Shown here: piece after piece, positions 46,229 through 55,714 of the stretch
Layout: each line of letters opens with the position of its first letter
Numbering within the stretch: the stretch's first letter is position 1
NCBI GenBank assembly: GCA_963843285.1
Contig: CAWJJO010000008.1
Span: forward strand, 1 to 64,000
Direction: 5' to 3'
DNA length: 64,000 nucleotides
Source of the DNA: CAZDDB01 sp963843285
GTDB lineage: Bacteria; Acidobacteriota; HRBIN11; JAKEFK01
Translations under genes and position numbers: made by a program
The notes under the pieces: generated by a model
The model's database searches: none
What the model was told of the DNA's origin: nothing
The model's input: the letters and a program-made list of their open reading frames with translations, nothing else

Positions 46229-49200
46229 ATGCCCGATTTTAAAGAACGATTACAGATCATTCAGCGGCTCCGAAGCCAGAGGGAGAATTCTAGCGAAAAA
46301 CTCTACATCTCCCATCTGGAGCTTCATAAAACGGAGAATCTCCTCAGTCAGCTCCACCGAAAAGAAACAAGGCCCCGCAATGCTCAGGAGATGATTGCCC
46401 GGCTGGAAACAGAAAGAAGGAGACTCGCCGAAGAATTGGAACGGAACAAAAATGAGTTCAATGTCCGGCGCGACCGACTGCATACAGAAATTGAAGGCAT
46501 TTTCGTAGAAGATCATCCACGCGATATTCTCCAAGAATTAGACGACGCTATCCCGTTCCTCCTTCTGCCAGTGCGCATCGAAACAAGATTCGTGACAACG
46601 GGAACGAATCCGGAGCTGTGGCTGCGAATTTATCCGGATGATATCGCGATCCATACACATGAAAAACTGCTGACCGACCAGGAAGTACTCGAAGGAACAA
46701 AATACTGGAAAGAGTTATTCAGCGCAGAAAAATCCGGTGGGGATCAAAAAGAGGGGAGAAAGAAATCTGCATGGAGTCATCTCGCTTCCATCTTTGGTTC
46801 GCAGCGAGCCGCCTGGATCGCCAGACAAACGAAGCCAGCGAACTGGGCTTCCGATCTGAGCGGCATTGCCAGTGAAGACATGCTCGTTTTCCCGGACCAT
46901 GATCACACAAAGACTCATGCATGGAGCCGGGCGCCGCGCACAACGATATTGCCTGACAAATTTGTAGTCCTGTTGTACGAAGGCGATACGATTGTTCGGG
47001 AACAGGTTGGCAGAGTTATACCGGATGAATTGTTTCTGGGACCCGATCCCTTTGAAGCAGAAGAAGCATTTCAGACTGAAAATGACAAACTCGTATTTGG
47101 TGAGTCCTTTGATTGGATTTCCAATTTTGATAAAGCGGTCGACTTTGGGATGGGATTCAAAATCCCTCTCACACCCGTACAGGCATCCGGCGGATTCGAC
47201 AAAATCCTGGTTTTAGGAGCGTTTCTTTCCGCTGATGAAACAGGGAGTAAGCAGGCTCTCGAAGAGTTAATCGACAACCATCACTATTCGCCGAATGGAT
47301 TCAGTATCGTTTCTCAGGGGACGCCAACGAATAATACAGATCAGGCCGGTTCTGGTTTTACGAAGAACGATCCATTCAACAATACAAGCTACTTTGTAGA
47401 AACTGGTGAGCCTCTTTTTGAATCTGATGAAGACTGCGACGGTCGCAACCTCGCCGATGCACTGGGAATTGAATACGATCCGCTGCATTCTGTTTTGAAT
47501 GCGAATGGAGGCGACTACAAACAAGCTGTGATGATGAACACCGTTTTGTATCCTGCCACGCTTGGGTATTTTTTTGAAACCTTGCTGAAACCGGTTCTCG
47601 GTGAGCAGGATCTGGATGCAGTCCGCCGGCTCTTTGTCGATCATGTCACGGGTAGAGGTCCGCTGCCTGCGATCAGAGTAGGAAATCAGCCGTATGGAGT
47701 CTTACTGACCAGTGATTTCAGGAAATGGAAATGGAGTGAAGCGGAACCCTTTTTCCATGGAGCTTTCCTCAAAAAGACTCTAACGGTCCTCAATCATTAT
47801 CAAGGCATTTGGGACAGTTTGCTGGGAGCGCTGATGCACGTAGGAAAGGCTGGCATAGACCCGTCTGAGGTTCTGATGAATCTTCTAGGATTGCAGGCCG
47901 GTTCTGTTTCTTTCTTCCAACGAATCGGCTACAGCACGGATTACCTGAAGAATCTGGATGATTTTCAATATGATGGGAAATATGCCGCTGATATGACAAG
48001 AAGCTTCGACCAGAAAAATGTTCTCTTGAATTTATTCGCTCAGTTTGGCTATCAGTTGCAGGATGAATCCGGAAATTTGAAGGTGCCACAGGCACTACGC
48101 CTGATTTACCAGCATTACACTACGTTGCTGGATGCATCCAATCTGATCGACAACCTGCCGTTATCGGAAGAGGAAATGGTCCGCGACTACGATCCGGATG
48201 TGAAGAAAAACTATCTGCATTGGCTGGCGGACGCGGCGAGTATTGCCGCGCTGCAGCAACAAGATTTTGGAGCGGGGAAAGCAGCGCCGACGTCATTATT
48301 GTATTTGCTACTTCGACGCGCTTTGCTTTTACAATTGCACAAATCGACCGTGCTCTGGTTCAAAAACCATGACGTAGTACTGGATCAAACACTGCAGCCC
48401 GCTAATTTTTACAACATCCGCCCACAAGGAGATCTCACCAAATATGAAGTCCTGAAAGCCACAGTGGGGGTGGCGTTACAAGATCATCCGAATAAGACAA
48501 TCCCAGCTTCGGAATATTTATTGACAACCGGAAATAACGAAGACGAAGCGCAATTCCTCAATGAAATGAAGGCCTCCTTGACCGAGCTTGCAAAGTTGTC
48601 CACCGCAAAATTGGAACGCTGTTTCACCGAGCATCTGGATGCCTGCACCTACCGGTTGGATGCGTGGCAGACCGCGCTATTCCGTTTACGGCTGTTGAAG
48701 CAGCGCTCTGTTCTCAGCTCGGATGAAAGAGCCAATCGAAAAAAAGGCGTGTACCTCGGCGCGTACGGCTGGCTCGAAAATATTCGTCCTGGCAATCAGC
48801 TGAAGGTCGTGGCAGGGACGGTGCCTGACAAGCTAAAGCCGCCGAATGACGAACCGCTGTTCGAATACACGGACAATGGAGGATTTGTTCATGCTCCTTC
48901 CCTGAATCACGCTTCTGCGGCGGCGATATTGCGCAACGGTTATTTGAGTCACGCGACACCAACCAATCCGGATTTGATGGCTGTAAATCTATCCTCGGAA
49001 AGAGTACGCAGAGCATTACTTGTCTTGCAGGGAGTCCGTAACGGACAGCCCCTGGAAGCGCTACTGGGTTATCAGTTTGAAAGGGGTTTGCATGACAGAG
49101 CTTCCGCAAATGATTCGCTGAAAAAACTGAATCTCTATATCTACGATTTCAGAGACCGGTTTCCGATTCAACAACACCAGATCAAACAACAGGGTTCACC

Positions 49201-51241
49201 CGCCCAGGCAACCGAAAGCATGCCGGCAAGAAATGTTGTCAACGGAATCACGCTGGCTGAAAACAATACCGCGTTTCCTTACGGGGCAACAGGCGATGTC
49301 ACCACGGCAAACATCGAAGAACGCAGTGCGATTGAAAACGAAAAGAACCGTCTGAACGACACATTGGATGCCATCAAGGATTTGCTGCTGGCCGAGGCTT
49401 CGTATCAGATGGTTCAGGGAAACACGGACCGCGCAGGTTCCGTATTGAATGCTCTCAAAGATGCGCATATCCCGCCCGAAGTGGATGTGATTCACACGCC
49501 ACGCAGCAGTCATCTTTCTTTTACGAATCGCGTGACCATTCATTTTGAGAATGGAGATCCGGATCTACCGGAAATGAATCCCTGGTCCCCCGTCACAATG
49601 TCTCCGCGAAGCAGGATGGAGACCGGGATGAATCGATGGCTAGGGACCATGCTTGGCGCGCCGGCAGATATGGTTTACAGAGTTTCTCACCTCGATGCAT
49701 CCGGAGTTGAAGCGGGCAGTAATGTCATGACGGTCGCAGATCTTGAATTACAGCCAATTGACCTGACGTACCTCGCCGGCGAATCGGAACTGGAGATCCG
49801 AATCGCTGACCGGTACAGGGAGATCAACGCACTCGACAATGAGACGATCGTGGGGATCGAATTCATGACAACGGAGGTGCCGGGCAAAAGGGCTTTGGGC
49901 CGGCTGTTGCCGCTGATTCGAATGCTGAAATCATTGATTACGGACTCCCGGCACTTGCATGCGGAAGACTTTGATCCGCCTTCGAAAGAGAGTCTGGCAG
50001 ATCCAAACAATCCCAAAGGCTATGATGTGGCCGATCTGCAAGCCAGAATGGAACGCAGTGCATTGTTATACAAATCCCATCTGGATGACTTAGGCGCAAT
50101 TACGATTGCGGCAACTGTAGACGATCAAGATGGCGTACCACATTCCTTCAGCGATCTGAAGACGACATTTTCTGCGATGGATGAAATGAAAGTCAACTTT
50201 TCGGAGATCACCTTTACTTTGAGTGGAATGAATGCTGTATCCCTGAAAGATGTGCTGATTCTGATTTCGAATTTCGGCCTTTCCGATGCGTTTCCAAAAT
50301 TGACATCGATGCTCACACCGGAAAATCAGGTGATTCTGCTGGAGCAGGCAAAGAGCGTCTTCGGTCGAATGGCGGAAGCTCATGCGAGAGCCGCAATGCT
50401 GATGACTGAAGCCGGAGCAGCCACTGAGATAGGGAAAAAGGTAGATGCATGGATCGTTGCAGCAAAAATGCTGTTTGGAGATCATTTCAATATTCTTCCG
50501 CTGTTTGCCTATAACAATGAAGAAGATATTCAGGAATCAAATGCAGACCGCTCGCAATTATTGAATCATGCGACCAATGCTCTGAAGATGACATTTGCAG
50601 AGGATGAATGGCTTCAAAGTATCTCTTACGTTCGGCCAAAAATAAGACGATGGGACTACATTCGGACACTCACGGAGTCATTGCATGATACATCTCCGGA
50701 GCTGAAGGCCGTACAGCTGCCGTATCGCGCGAAAGATAGCTGGCTGGCGGTCGAATTCCCGGAAACGGATGAGATTACGAATGAGCCCTTTAGCATCTTG
50801 CACGATACTCTTTCCGTAGTCGTTCATGGCGATGCTGCTTTCACGCCTGCGGTCAAGCAAAGTGGTTTATTGATTGACGACTGGACGGAAGTAGTTCCCG
50901 GCAAAGAAGAAGTCACGGGAATTGCTTACAACTATAATCAACCGAATGCCTGCCCGCCTCAAGCGTTGCTGCTTGCTGTGACACCGCAAGAAAAGGGCCA
51001 TTGGGTGTGGGATGACCTTGTGGGAATCCTGAACGATACGTTGCAAAGAGCCAAACGAAGGGCCGTGGAACCGATTCTTCTGGATCAAGTGAGTCGTTCG
51101 GAGCTCAGTGTTTTGTTACCTGCTCTCGTATCCGATTTCAGCCAGTACGATTTGAACATTTCTTTAGATTACAGAATCAACGTAAAACATTTCGCAGAAA
51201 CGATCCCGATATCTCCCGTATCGAGTCTGCCCGAGCACTAG
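46229..51241 (+). CDS. Giant-cassette protein 4: 1670-residue uncharacterised protein with coiled-coil N-terminus
   Basis: The largest gene of the window. ATG 46229 is preferred over 46130, which would overlap protein 3 by 94 nt and encode an unlikely leader. Residues 1-105 are a charged coiled coil (SRLETERRRLAEELERNK-like heptads). At about 113 comes LPVRIETRFV, then LWLRIYPDDIAIHTHE. Other motifs that look conserved are LPAIRVGNQPYGVL, GFVHAPSLNHASAAAILRNG (about 883) and LSSERVRRALLVLQGVRNGQ. No signal peptide, membrane helix or enzyme motif is visible. I recall similar uncharacterised giant proteins in other phyla but know no function. It may be a scaffold of the complex. Confidence 0.7.
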   Translation: MPDFKERLQIIQRLRSQRENSSEKLYISHLELHKTENLLSQLHRKETRPRNAQEMIARLETERRRLAEELERNKNEFNVRRDRLHTEIEGIFVEDHPRDILQELDDAIPFLLLPVRIETRFVTTGTNPELWLRIYPDDIAIHTHEKLLTDQEVLEGTKYWKELFSAEKSGGDQKEGRKKSAWSHLASIFGSQRAAWIARQTKPANWASDLSGIASEDMLVFPDHDHTKTHAWSRAPRTTILPDKFVVLLYEGDTIVREQVGRVIPDELFLGPDPFEAEEAFQTENDKLVFGESFDWISNFDKAVDFGMGFKIPLTPVQASGGFDKILVLGAFLSADETGSKQALEELIDNHHYSPNGFSIVSQGTPTNNTDQAGSGFTKNDPFNNTSYFVETGEPLFESDEDCDGRNLADALGIEYDPLHSVLNANGGDYKQAVMMNTVLYPATLGYFFETLLKPVLGEQDLDAVRRLFVDHVTGRGPLPAIRVGNQPYGVLLTSDFRKWKWSEAEPFFHGAFLKKTLTVLNHYQGIWDSLLGALMHVGKAGIDPSEVLMNLLGLQAGSVSFFQRIGYSTDYLKNLDDFQYDGKYAADMTRSFDQKNVLLNLFAQFGYQLQDESGNLKVPQALRLIYQHYTTLLDASNLIDNLPLSEEEMVRDYDPDVKKNYLHWLADAASIAALQQQDFGAGKAAPTSLLYLLLRRALLLQLHKSTVLWFKNHDVVLDQTLQPANFYNIRPQGDLTKYEVLKATVGVALQDHPNKTIPASEYLLTTGNNEDEAQFLNEMKASLTELAKLSTAKLERCFTEHLDACTYRLDAWQTALFRLRLLKQRSVLSSDERANRKKGVYLGAYGWLENIRPGNQLKVVAGTVPDKLKPPNDEPLFEYTDNGGFVHAPSLNHASAAAILRNGYLSHATPTNPDLMAVNLSSERVRRALLVLQGVRNGQPLEALLGYQFERGLHDRASANDSLKKLNLYIYDFRDRFPIQQHQIKQQGSPAQATESMPARNVVNGITLAENNTAFPYGATGDVTTANIEERSAIENEKNRLNDTLDAIKDLLLAEASYQMVQGNTDRAGSVLNALKDAHIPPEVDVIHTPRSSHLSFTNRVTIHFENGDPDLPEMNPWSPVTMSPRSRMETGMNRWLGTMLGAPADMVYRVSHLDASGVEAGSNVMTVADLELQPIDLTYLAGESELEIRIADRYREINALDNETIVGIEFMTTEVPGKRALGRLLPLIRMLKSLITDSRHLHAEDFDPPSKESLADPNNPKGYDVADLQARMERSALLYKSHLDDLGAITIAATVDDQDGVPHSFSDLKTTFSAMDEMKVNFSEITFTLSGMNAVSLKDVLILISNFGLSDAFPKLTSMLTPENQVILLEQAKSVFGRMAEAHARAAMLMTEAGAATEIGKKVDAWIVAAKMLFGDHFNILPLFAYNNEEDIQESNADRSQLLNHATNALKMTFAEDEWLQSISYVRPKIRRWDYIRTLTESLHDTSPELKAVQLPYRAKDSWLAVEFPETDEITNEPFSILHDTLSVVVHGDAAFTPAVKQSGLLIDDWTEVVPGKEEVTGIAYNYNQPNACPPQALLLAVTPQEKGHWVWDDLVGILNDTLQRAKRRAVEPILLDQVSRSELSVLLPALVSDFSQYDLNISLDYRINVKHFAETIPISPVSSLPEH

Positions 51242-51247
51242 ATCACT

Positions 51248-52996
51248 ATGCCAAATGAACAGGTCGTCAGGGGTTTGTTGTTAGAAGGCTACCGGATTCC
51301 TTCGATCACGGCCTACAACCGGTTGGAGCCGAATCCCCGCAAGCCTGATTTTGACCGCAGCCTGAAAGCGGAAGTCAGAGATCCGCTGTGGATGCTTACG
51401 AGGCAGTGGCAATTCGGGGAATTTCAAGGAGAAGACGCGGCCACGGCATTGACGGCTCAGATTCTTGGCGAACACAGGGTAATGGATCGCATGGGATTTC
51501 CGGATGGACGAGTCTTTCGCTACGACGAAAACATTCCACTGGAAACAAAAGTGGAACAAGAAAAACTGAAGCCCGATTTATCTCTGGCTGTGCAGATGGG
51601 AAGATACTTTATTAAATTGATGCGCTTCAAATCGGTGCAGAATTACCTCGAACGATTTTTATCGAGATACTCATTGACCTTCACGATGGATCCGAATGAT
51701 ATCGAAGGCCAACATCTGCTGGATGCCGTTCAAGGGAAAATATTCGATGGATACAAGTTACGTGACGATATTCTCACCATTGAAAGCGGCGAAACACAAA
51801 CAAACTTTGCAAAGTGGTTGAATGCTGTTGAGAACAACGACATCCCTTCTGTTGATAAAAACAGATTGACGGATTCAGCAACGACTTTTTCAGAATGGTT
51901 CCAGCGCAATTTCAGCCAGCCGGATCAAATCACAGACTCCGCATGGCTGACTTCGCAGCTTGAATATCAATTTGCTATAGCGTCTTCTCCGCATCCGGAT
52001 CAAAAAACACTCGCCGCCGATCAATATTATGAAGGCCATCTGGATTGGTACTCACTCGACATAGATTCCAGCAAGACGTTGTCTCTTACCCAGGAGCCGG
52101 AAGCAAATGTGATTGAGAATTTGGTTTCTTTTATTCCGGCTCCGATCGAATTCAAGGGAATGCCCAATCCGCGTTATTGGGCCATGGAAGAAAACCAGAT
52201 CAATTTCGGCAAAATCGAGACCTCCACAACCGGCTTATTGCATCTGCTGTTCGCCGAATTCGGATTGATTTATTCGAATGATTGGTTCCTGTTACCCTAT
52301 CCCCTGTTGATCAATCATCTTTGCGAAATTCGGGGTATCGTAATCACAGATGTATTCGGCCAGCATACGCTCATCAGACCCGCAGGGAGCGGGTCTGAAA
52401 ATAACTGGCAACGCTGGGCCATGTTTCATCATACGGATAAAAACAATTCTGGTTCCCATACGAATTCATTTTACTTGCCGCCCGTACTAACGAAGGTTTT
52501 GGAAGGAGAGCCTTTGGAGAGAGTCAATTTTCTGAGGGATGAAATGGCAAATATGGTTTGGGCCGTTGAAAATATTGTGCCATCACAGTCCGGCAAAGGA
52601 GTAAACGGGAACGAAATGGCAGCGACCGCTAAACCGGCCGAGGAATTTATTCCCGCGGGGGAAGCGAAAATCAGGTACGTAGTTGGAACGACTGTTCCGG
52701 AGAACTGGATCCCCTTTATTCCTGTTCATATGGAGAGTAGCAGCCCAGAAATACGGCTCCAACGCGCAAAAATGCCTGCTTCCAAGGGCGCGATAGGAGT
52801 TATCCTTACCGAAAAACCGGCTCCCTACTTTATCAACGAAGAAGAAATACCGAGATCGGGCGTCCTGGTGCAGCGATATTTTCAGCGTGCAAGATGGCTG
52901 AATGGCAAGACCTATTTATGGATTGGAAGATTCAAAGAGCCCGGCAAGGGGGAAGGTTGGAGCAATCTTAAATTTGATCAGATAGAAGGAATCTAA
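51248..52996 (+). CDS. Giant-cassette protein 5: uncharacterised 582-residue protein
   Basis: The last gene of the cassette, starting 6 nt after protein 4. Near residue 44 it has RDPLWMLTRQWQFGEFQGED, an unusually aromatic and acidic motif. The C-terminus contains EEIPRSGVLVQRYFQRARWL and YLWIGRFKEPGKGEGWSNL. No membrane helix, signal peptide or known catalytic motif is seen. The motif-rich ends and variable centre suggest a conserved structural protein rather than an enzyme. Strong gene-order coupling with the four upstream genes implies a common complex. No family with known function recognised. Confidence 0.7.
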   Translation: MPNEQVVRGLLLEGYRIPSITAYNRLEPNPRKPDFDRSLKAEVRDPLWMLTRQWQFGEFQGEDAATALTAQILGEHRVMDRMGFPDGRVFRYDENIPLETKVEQEKLKPDLSLAVQMGRYFIKLMRFKSVQNYLERFLSRYSLTFTMDPNDIEGQHLLDAVQGKIFDGYKLRDDILTIESGETQTNFAKWLNAVENNDIPSVDKNRLTDSATTFSEWFQRNFSQPDQITDSAWLTSQLEYQFAIASSPHPDQKTLAADQYYEGHLDWYSLDIDSSKTLSLTQEPEANVIENLVSFIPAPIEFKGMPNPRYWAMEENQINFGKIETSTTGLLHLLFAEFGLIYSNDWFLLPYPLLINHLCEIRGIVITDVFGQHTLIRPAGSGSENNWQRWAMFHHTDKNNSGSHTNSFYLPPVLTKVLEGEPLERVNFLRDEMANMVWAVENIVPSQSGKGVNGNEMAATAKPAEEFIPAGEAKIRYVVGTTVPENWIPFIPVHMESSSPEIRLQRAKMPASKGAIGVILTEKPAPYFINEEEIPRSGVLVQRYFQRARWLNGKTYLWIGRFKEPGKGEGWSNLKFDQIEGI

Positions 52997-53111
52997 TGTC
53001 GTGTTTTCTATCTCGTTTGAGGAAATTCACAGAAATCTTTTCTTTCGGTGGTAACATTTGCATGGGCCGACCTGAACCGTATCCATATTGGAGTTGAAAA
53101 GGTGAAAGTGC

Positions 53112-53200
53112 AAAAAACGCCAACGCCCATTTCTAGGCATTGGCGTTATTCTTATGGCGGGCCCAAGGCTACGATCCTCGAACACTGGCCACAAAAGTGG
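53112..53200 (-). pseudogene. Decayed copy of a tRNA-Asp 3' end and its terminator
   Basis: AAAAAACGCCAACGCCC, a short loop and GGCATTGGCGT form a hairpin nearly identical to the real terminator at 55101-55137, with the U-run on the minus strand. A few bases further TATGGCGGGCC aligns with TATGGCGGGGCC, the 3' end of tRNA-Asp, and CTCGAACA with its T-arm. Beyond that the match is lost. So this is a relic of a duplicated tRNA locus between the giant cassette and the glycosyltransferase. Confidence 0.65.
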
Positions 53201-53235
53201 ACGCTTTTCGAATCATTTGTGCCGTTCCTCCTCCC

Positions 53236-53375
53236 TAAAGTTCAAAGAGTATACACATTTCTTTCTGGGCCGTTGTTATGAACAGAAACAGCTACTGGAC
53301 CAAGCCATTGCCGAACATGAAAAGAGTGTGGCTCTTTCCATAGTATTCAGAACCTGGGAGGGCTCGGTTTTGTGA
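53236..53375 (+). pseudogene. TPR relic of a kinase-type sensor
   Basis: The plus strand reads FLGRCYEQKQLLDQAIAEHE and KSVALS, one TPR unit of the kind found in the kinase sensors (LGxxYEQKGxxxQAIxEFxKAxxLS). No start codon or continuation exists and the frame runs out in the glycosyltransferase gene end. I take it as a fragment of a lost kinase-TPR gene, separated by 24 kb from the kinase cluster. Confidence 0.55.
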
Positions 53376-53378
53376 TGA

Positions 53379-55010
53379 TTAACACAGCGCGTGTAGTTCG
53401 CGCTTCCACTGGCGAGCAATGGTTGTCCAGTCATAGTTGTCTACCGCAATTTTCCGGAGAGCATGACGGTAGCGATCCTGTAAGGATAGGACAGCGGATA
53501 CATGATCAACGATGTCGGAAACCATGAATTCTCCTTCGGGGCGAATCTTCATGAGGCTCGCGTGCTCCGGTGGAAGGTATCGCGCGGCAACATCGATATG
53601 ACCGGCTGCCCCGGCCACATAAGTTGCCAGAGGGAAGCAGCCGGATGCCATCGCTTCAAGAAAGACGAGTGGCCCTGCTTCGGGAACAATCGAGGGAAAC
53701 ACCGCAACATCAGAAGAGGAAAAGAGATACCGTAATTCTTGATGCTTCAAGTAACCCGTAAAAACAACCCGATCGGTTGTGAGAAGGTTGCGGGCTGTTT
53801 CGAAGTAATGATCCAGTTTTCCTTCCTTTTGAAGCCTGTCGAAGAAGATCCTGATCTCGGCAAAAGATTTCGCTTCGCCACCTTCCAAACCACTGCCCCA
53901 ATGTATCACTTTTCGCAGGAGTTCTGTCTTGCGGTTTTTCAGCGCCCAGACCAGAACCTCGAGTCCTTCGCGCAGCGGACCATGTCCGGCTATCACTAGT
54001 CTTGCATGAGCATTGCTTTCAAAGATCAACGGCAAAGCTGCAATTAGAAGTTGAATTCCTTTCCCGCTGATGAGACGGCCACAATACAAAATAATAGAAT
54101 CCTTCTCCCAATCGATACGCGACAGTTTCTGCTGCAGATCTCTATCAGGTTGTCTTCCCGCATATTTACGGCTAAGCTCCATGAGTTCTTTCAATTTCTC
54201 GAATGAAATATTTTCATCCAGGTCAGTGAAAATGGCATTCGTCATCTGCGGCTGCTTCCCGCCGGGAATAGACGCGGTCGTGTTCAAGAGATTCTTGATC
54301 CTTACGCGCCGCTCTGCGCATGAAGCAACTTCGAATAGCGTAGTATCGACGCCCAACTGCAGTTGAAACATCCGGGATCTAATTTCGGGTACCATCGAAA
54401 ACATTTGGATGACGCGATCCCGCAGTTCTGCACTCAGCACAAAAATGCGTCCCGCATGACTCAGCGGCTGAGCTGCCATATTGAGAAAGCGCACATCGTT
54501 TCGGATCACGTACTCGAGTTCGCTTCCATGAGGCATGACTGCATAGGGGATCGATTGTTCGTTGTGGATTCGTTCGGCAACCAGTGACATTAAAACGGCA
54601 TGGTTCACATGCAAAACACGAACACGTTGCCGTCGCACAATTTCCCGGATGATGCGGTAGTTGCGGTCGACATAATCGTGAATCTTTTCATCAGAGAGTT
54701 CATTCATCGGTAACATGGGAGGGCTGCTTTGCAGAAACCGCCCGACATAGACCGGCAAGACATCTCCCAGTTGCGGAATGTGAAGAATGCACCGTCCGGC
54801 GTAAGGCACATCCCGTTTTAAGAGAATATCTGCCGTTAGATCAGGATGGTAATGGAAAGCTTCGGCAATGAAGTCGTATTTCTCCGGTGTTCTCTCCTGG
54901 CAGAACAAATGAACTGTTTCACCTTCGCTGCATAATGCCTTGACCATGTAGCGAGTCCAGAGATTGCTGCCCGAGCCTTCCAAAGAATACCCATGAAGAA
55001 CACCAATCAC
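53379..55010 (-). CDS. GT4-family glycosyltransferase
   Basis: 543 residues. The N-terminal Rossmann domain begins IGVLHGYSLEGSGSNLWTRYM, with the Gly-rich nucleotide-sugar loop, and has VLHVNHAVLMSLVAERI. The C-terminal domain carries LYCGRLISGKGIQLLIAALP, LVIAGHGPLREGLEVLV, VFTGYLKHQELRYLFSSSD and FPSIVPEAGPLVFLEAMASG, the E-x7-E motif of GT4/GT-B retaining enzymes. An insertion between the domains (about 230-300) is unusual. It probably uses an NDP-sugar to extend a glycan or glycolipid in the cytoplasm. The start is GTG 55010. No other glycan genes are adjacent. Confidence 0.88.
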   Translation of the reverse strand: MIGVLHGYSLEGSGSNLWTRYMVKALCSEGETVHLFCQERTPEKYDFIAEAFHYHPDLTADILLKRDVPYAGRCILHIPQLGDVLPVYVGRFLQSSPPMLPMNELSDEKIHDYVDRNYRIIREIVRRQRVRVLHVNHAVLMSLVAERIHNEQSIPYAVMPHGSELEYVIRNDVRFLNMAAQPLSHAGRIFVLSAELRDRVIQMFSMVPEIRSRMFQLQLGVDTTLFEVASCAERRVRIKNLLNTTASIPGGKQPQMTNAIFTDLDENISFEKLKELMELSRKYAGRQPDRDLQQKLSRIDWEKDSIILYCGRLISGKGIQLLIAALPLIFESNAHARLVIAGHGPLREGLEVLVWALKNRKTELLRKVIHWGSGLEGGEAKSFAEIRIFFDRLQKEGKLDHYFETARNLLTTDRVVFTGYLKHQELRYLFSSSDVAVFPSIVPEAGPLVFLEAMASGCFPLATYVAGAAGHIDVAARYLPPEHASLMKIRPEGEFMVSDIVDHVSAVLSLQDRYRHALRKIAVDNYDWTTIARQWKRELHALC

Positions 55011-55100
55011 GTTTTTGCCTTTATCTGGATGTTGCGTGCCTCGAAAAAGACCTCATTCGACCAAATGGACGAAAAAAATGCAGACAGATGCAAACAGAGA

Positions 55101-55137
55101 TAAAAAACGCCAACACCCCAATTCTGGGTGTTGGCGT
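55101..55137 (-). terminator. Rho-independent terminator of the tRNA operon
   Basis: On the minus strand ACGCCAACACCC, a short loop and GGGTGTTGGCGT form a 12-bp stem directly followed by TTTTTT. It lies just after tRNA-Asp in the direction of transcription and should end the tRNA-Val/tRNA-Asp transcript. A near copy with the same orientation is at 53112-53147. Confidence 0.9.
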
Positions 55138-55150
55138 CTATGAACTTATA

Positions 55151-55227
<77 letters not shown>

Positions 55228-55290
55228 GCTCATTTGCGTCGACGCGTCTATTGATTCATCGCGTCTATCGCGATGACGCAACGACGCCAA

Positions 55291-55362
55291 TGGGCGGTAT
55301 AGGATTTGAACCTATGGCCCCTGCCTTGTAAGGGCAGTGCTCTTCCGCTGAGCTAACCGCCC
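55291..55362 (-). tRNA. tRNA-Val (TAC)
   Basis: The minus strand, 72 nt, starts GGGCGGTTAGCTCAGC. The anticodon stem-loop is CTGCC-CTTACAA-GGCAG with anticodon TAC, and the T-arm contains GGTTCAAATC. The acceptor GGGCGGT pairs with ACCGCCC. CCA is not encoded, in contrast to tRNA-Asp 63 nt downstream. The spacer holds two GCGTCTAT words, also seen as a tandem repeat at 11083-11104. Confidence 0.95.
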
Positions 55363-55430
55363 GTGCATTCGAGACTCGTAAGAATAGTATACCGTGTCCT
55401 GCTATGTCAAGAAAACCACAAGAATTGTGG

Positions 55431-55527
55431 GGGCTGAGCATTTTCCGACGATAGTGTTGCGCTGTAGGGATTCAGCGCTGGTTTTCCGAAAAAGCCGATC
55501 TAGAATGCGGAATAAAATGCTCAGCCC
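55431..55527. repeat. Foldback element with GGGCTGAGCATTTT arms
   Basis: Perfect 14-bp inverted repeats GGGCTGAGCATTTT (55431-55444) and AAAATGCTCAGCCC (55514-55527) flank about 70 bp, itself containing GCGCTGTAGG-GATTCAGCGC-like complementary words. No coding sequence is convincing here. A second, related foldback follows at 55562-55660. Confidence 0.75.
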
Positions 55528-55561
55528 GGAATGCAAAAGTGGATCATGCACGCAGCAATAC

Positions 55562-55660
55562 GGGCTGTGCATTTGCGTGTACCTGAATGATCCCAAAATT
55601 GTCATTCCAGGAAGATTCACCTTCGTGGTTTTGCTGCTTTCCATGGCAAATGCATAGCCC
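55562..55660. repeat. Foldback element with GGGCTGTGCATTTGC arms
   Basis: GGGCTGTGCATTTGC (55562-55576) and GCAAATGCATAGCCC (55646-55660) pair in 14 of 15 positions. The arms are clearly related to those of the neighbouring element at 55431-55527. It ends 54 nt before the MacA-like gene, so the operon promoter lies in or beside the repeats. Confidence 0.7.
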
Positions 55661-55714
55661 CTACGCTGGAGTACAACTGGCACCCAGATCCAGTTTGGTT
55701 TTACTATTAATGTC

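Noticed and set aside
36734..52996. Interpretation of the giant cassette as a phage tail, T6SS or other contractile system
   Set aside because: No sheath, tube, spike, baseplate or AAA+ ATPase motif is visible in any of the five proteins or neighbours.
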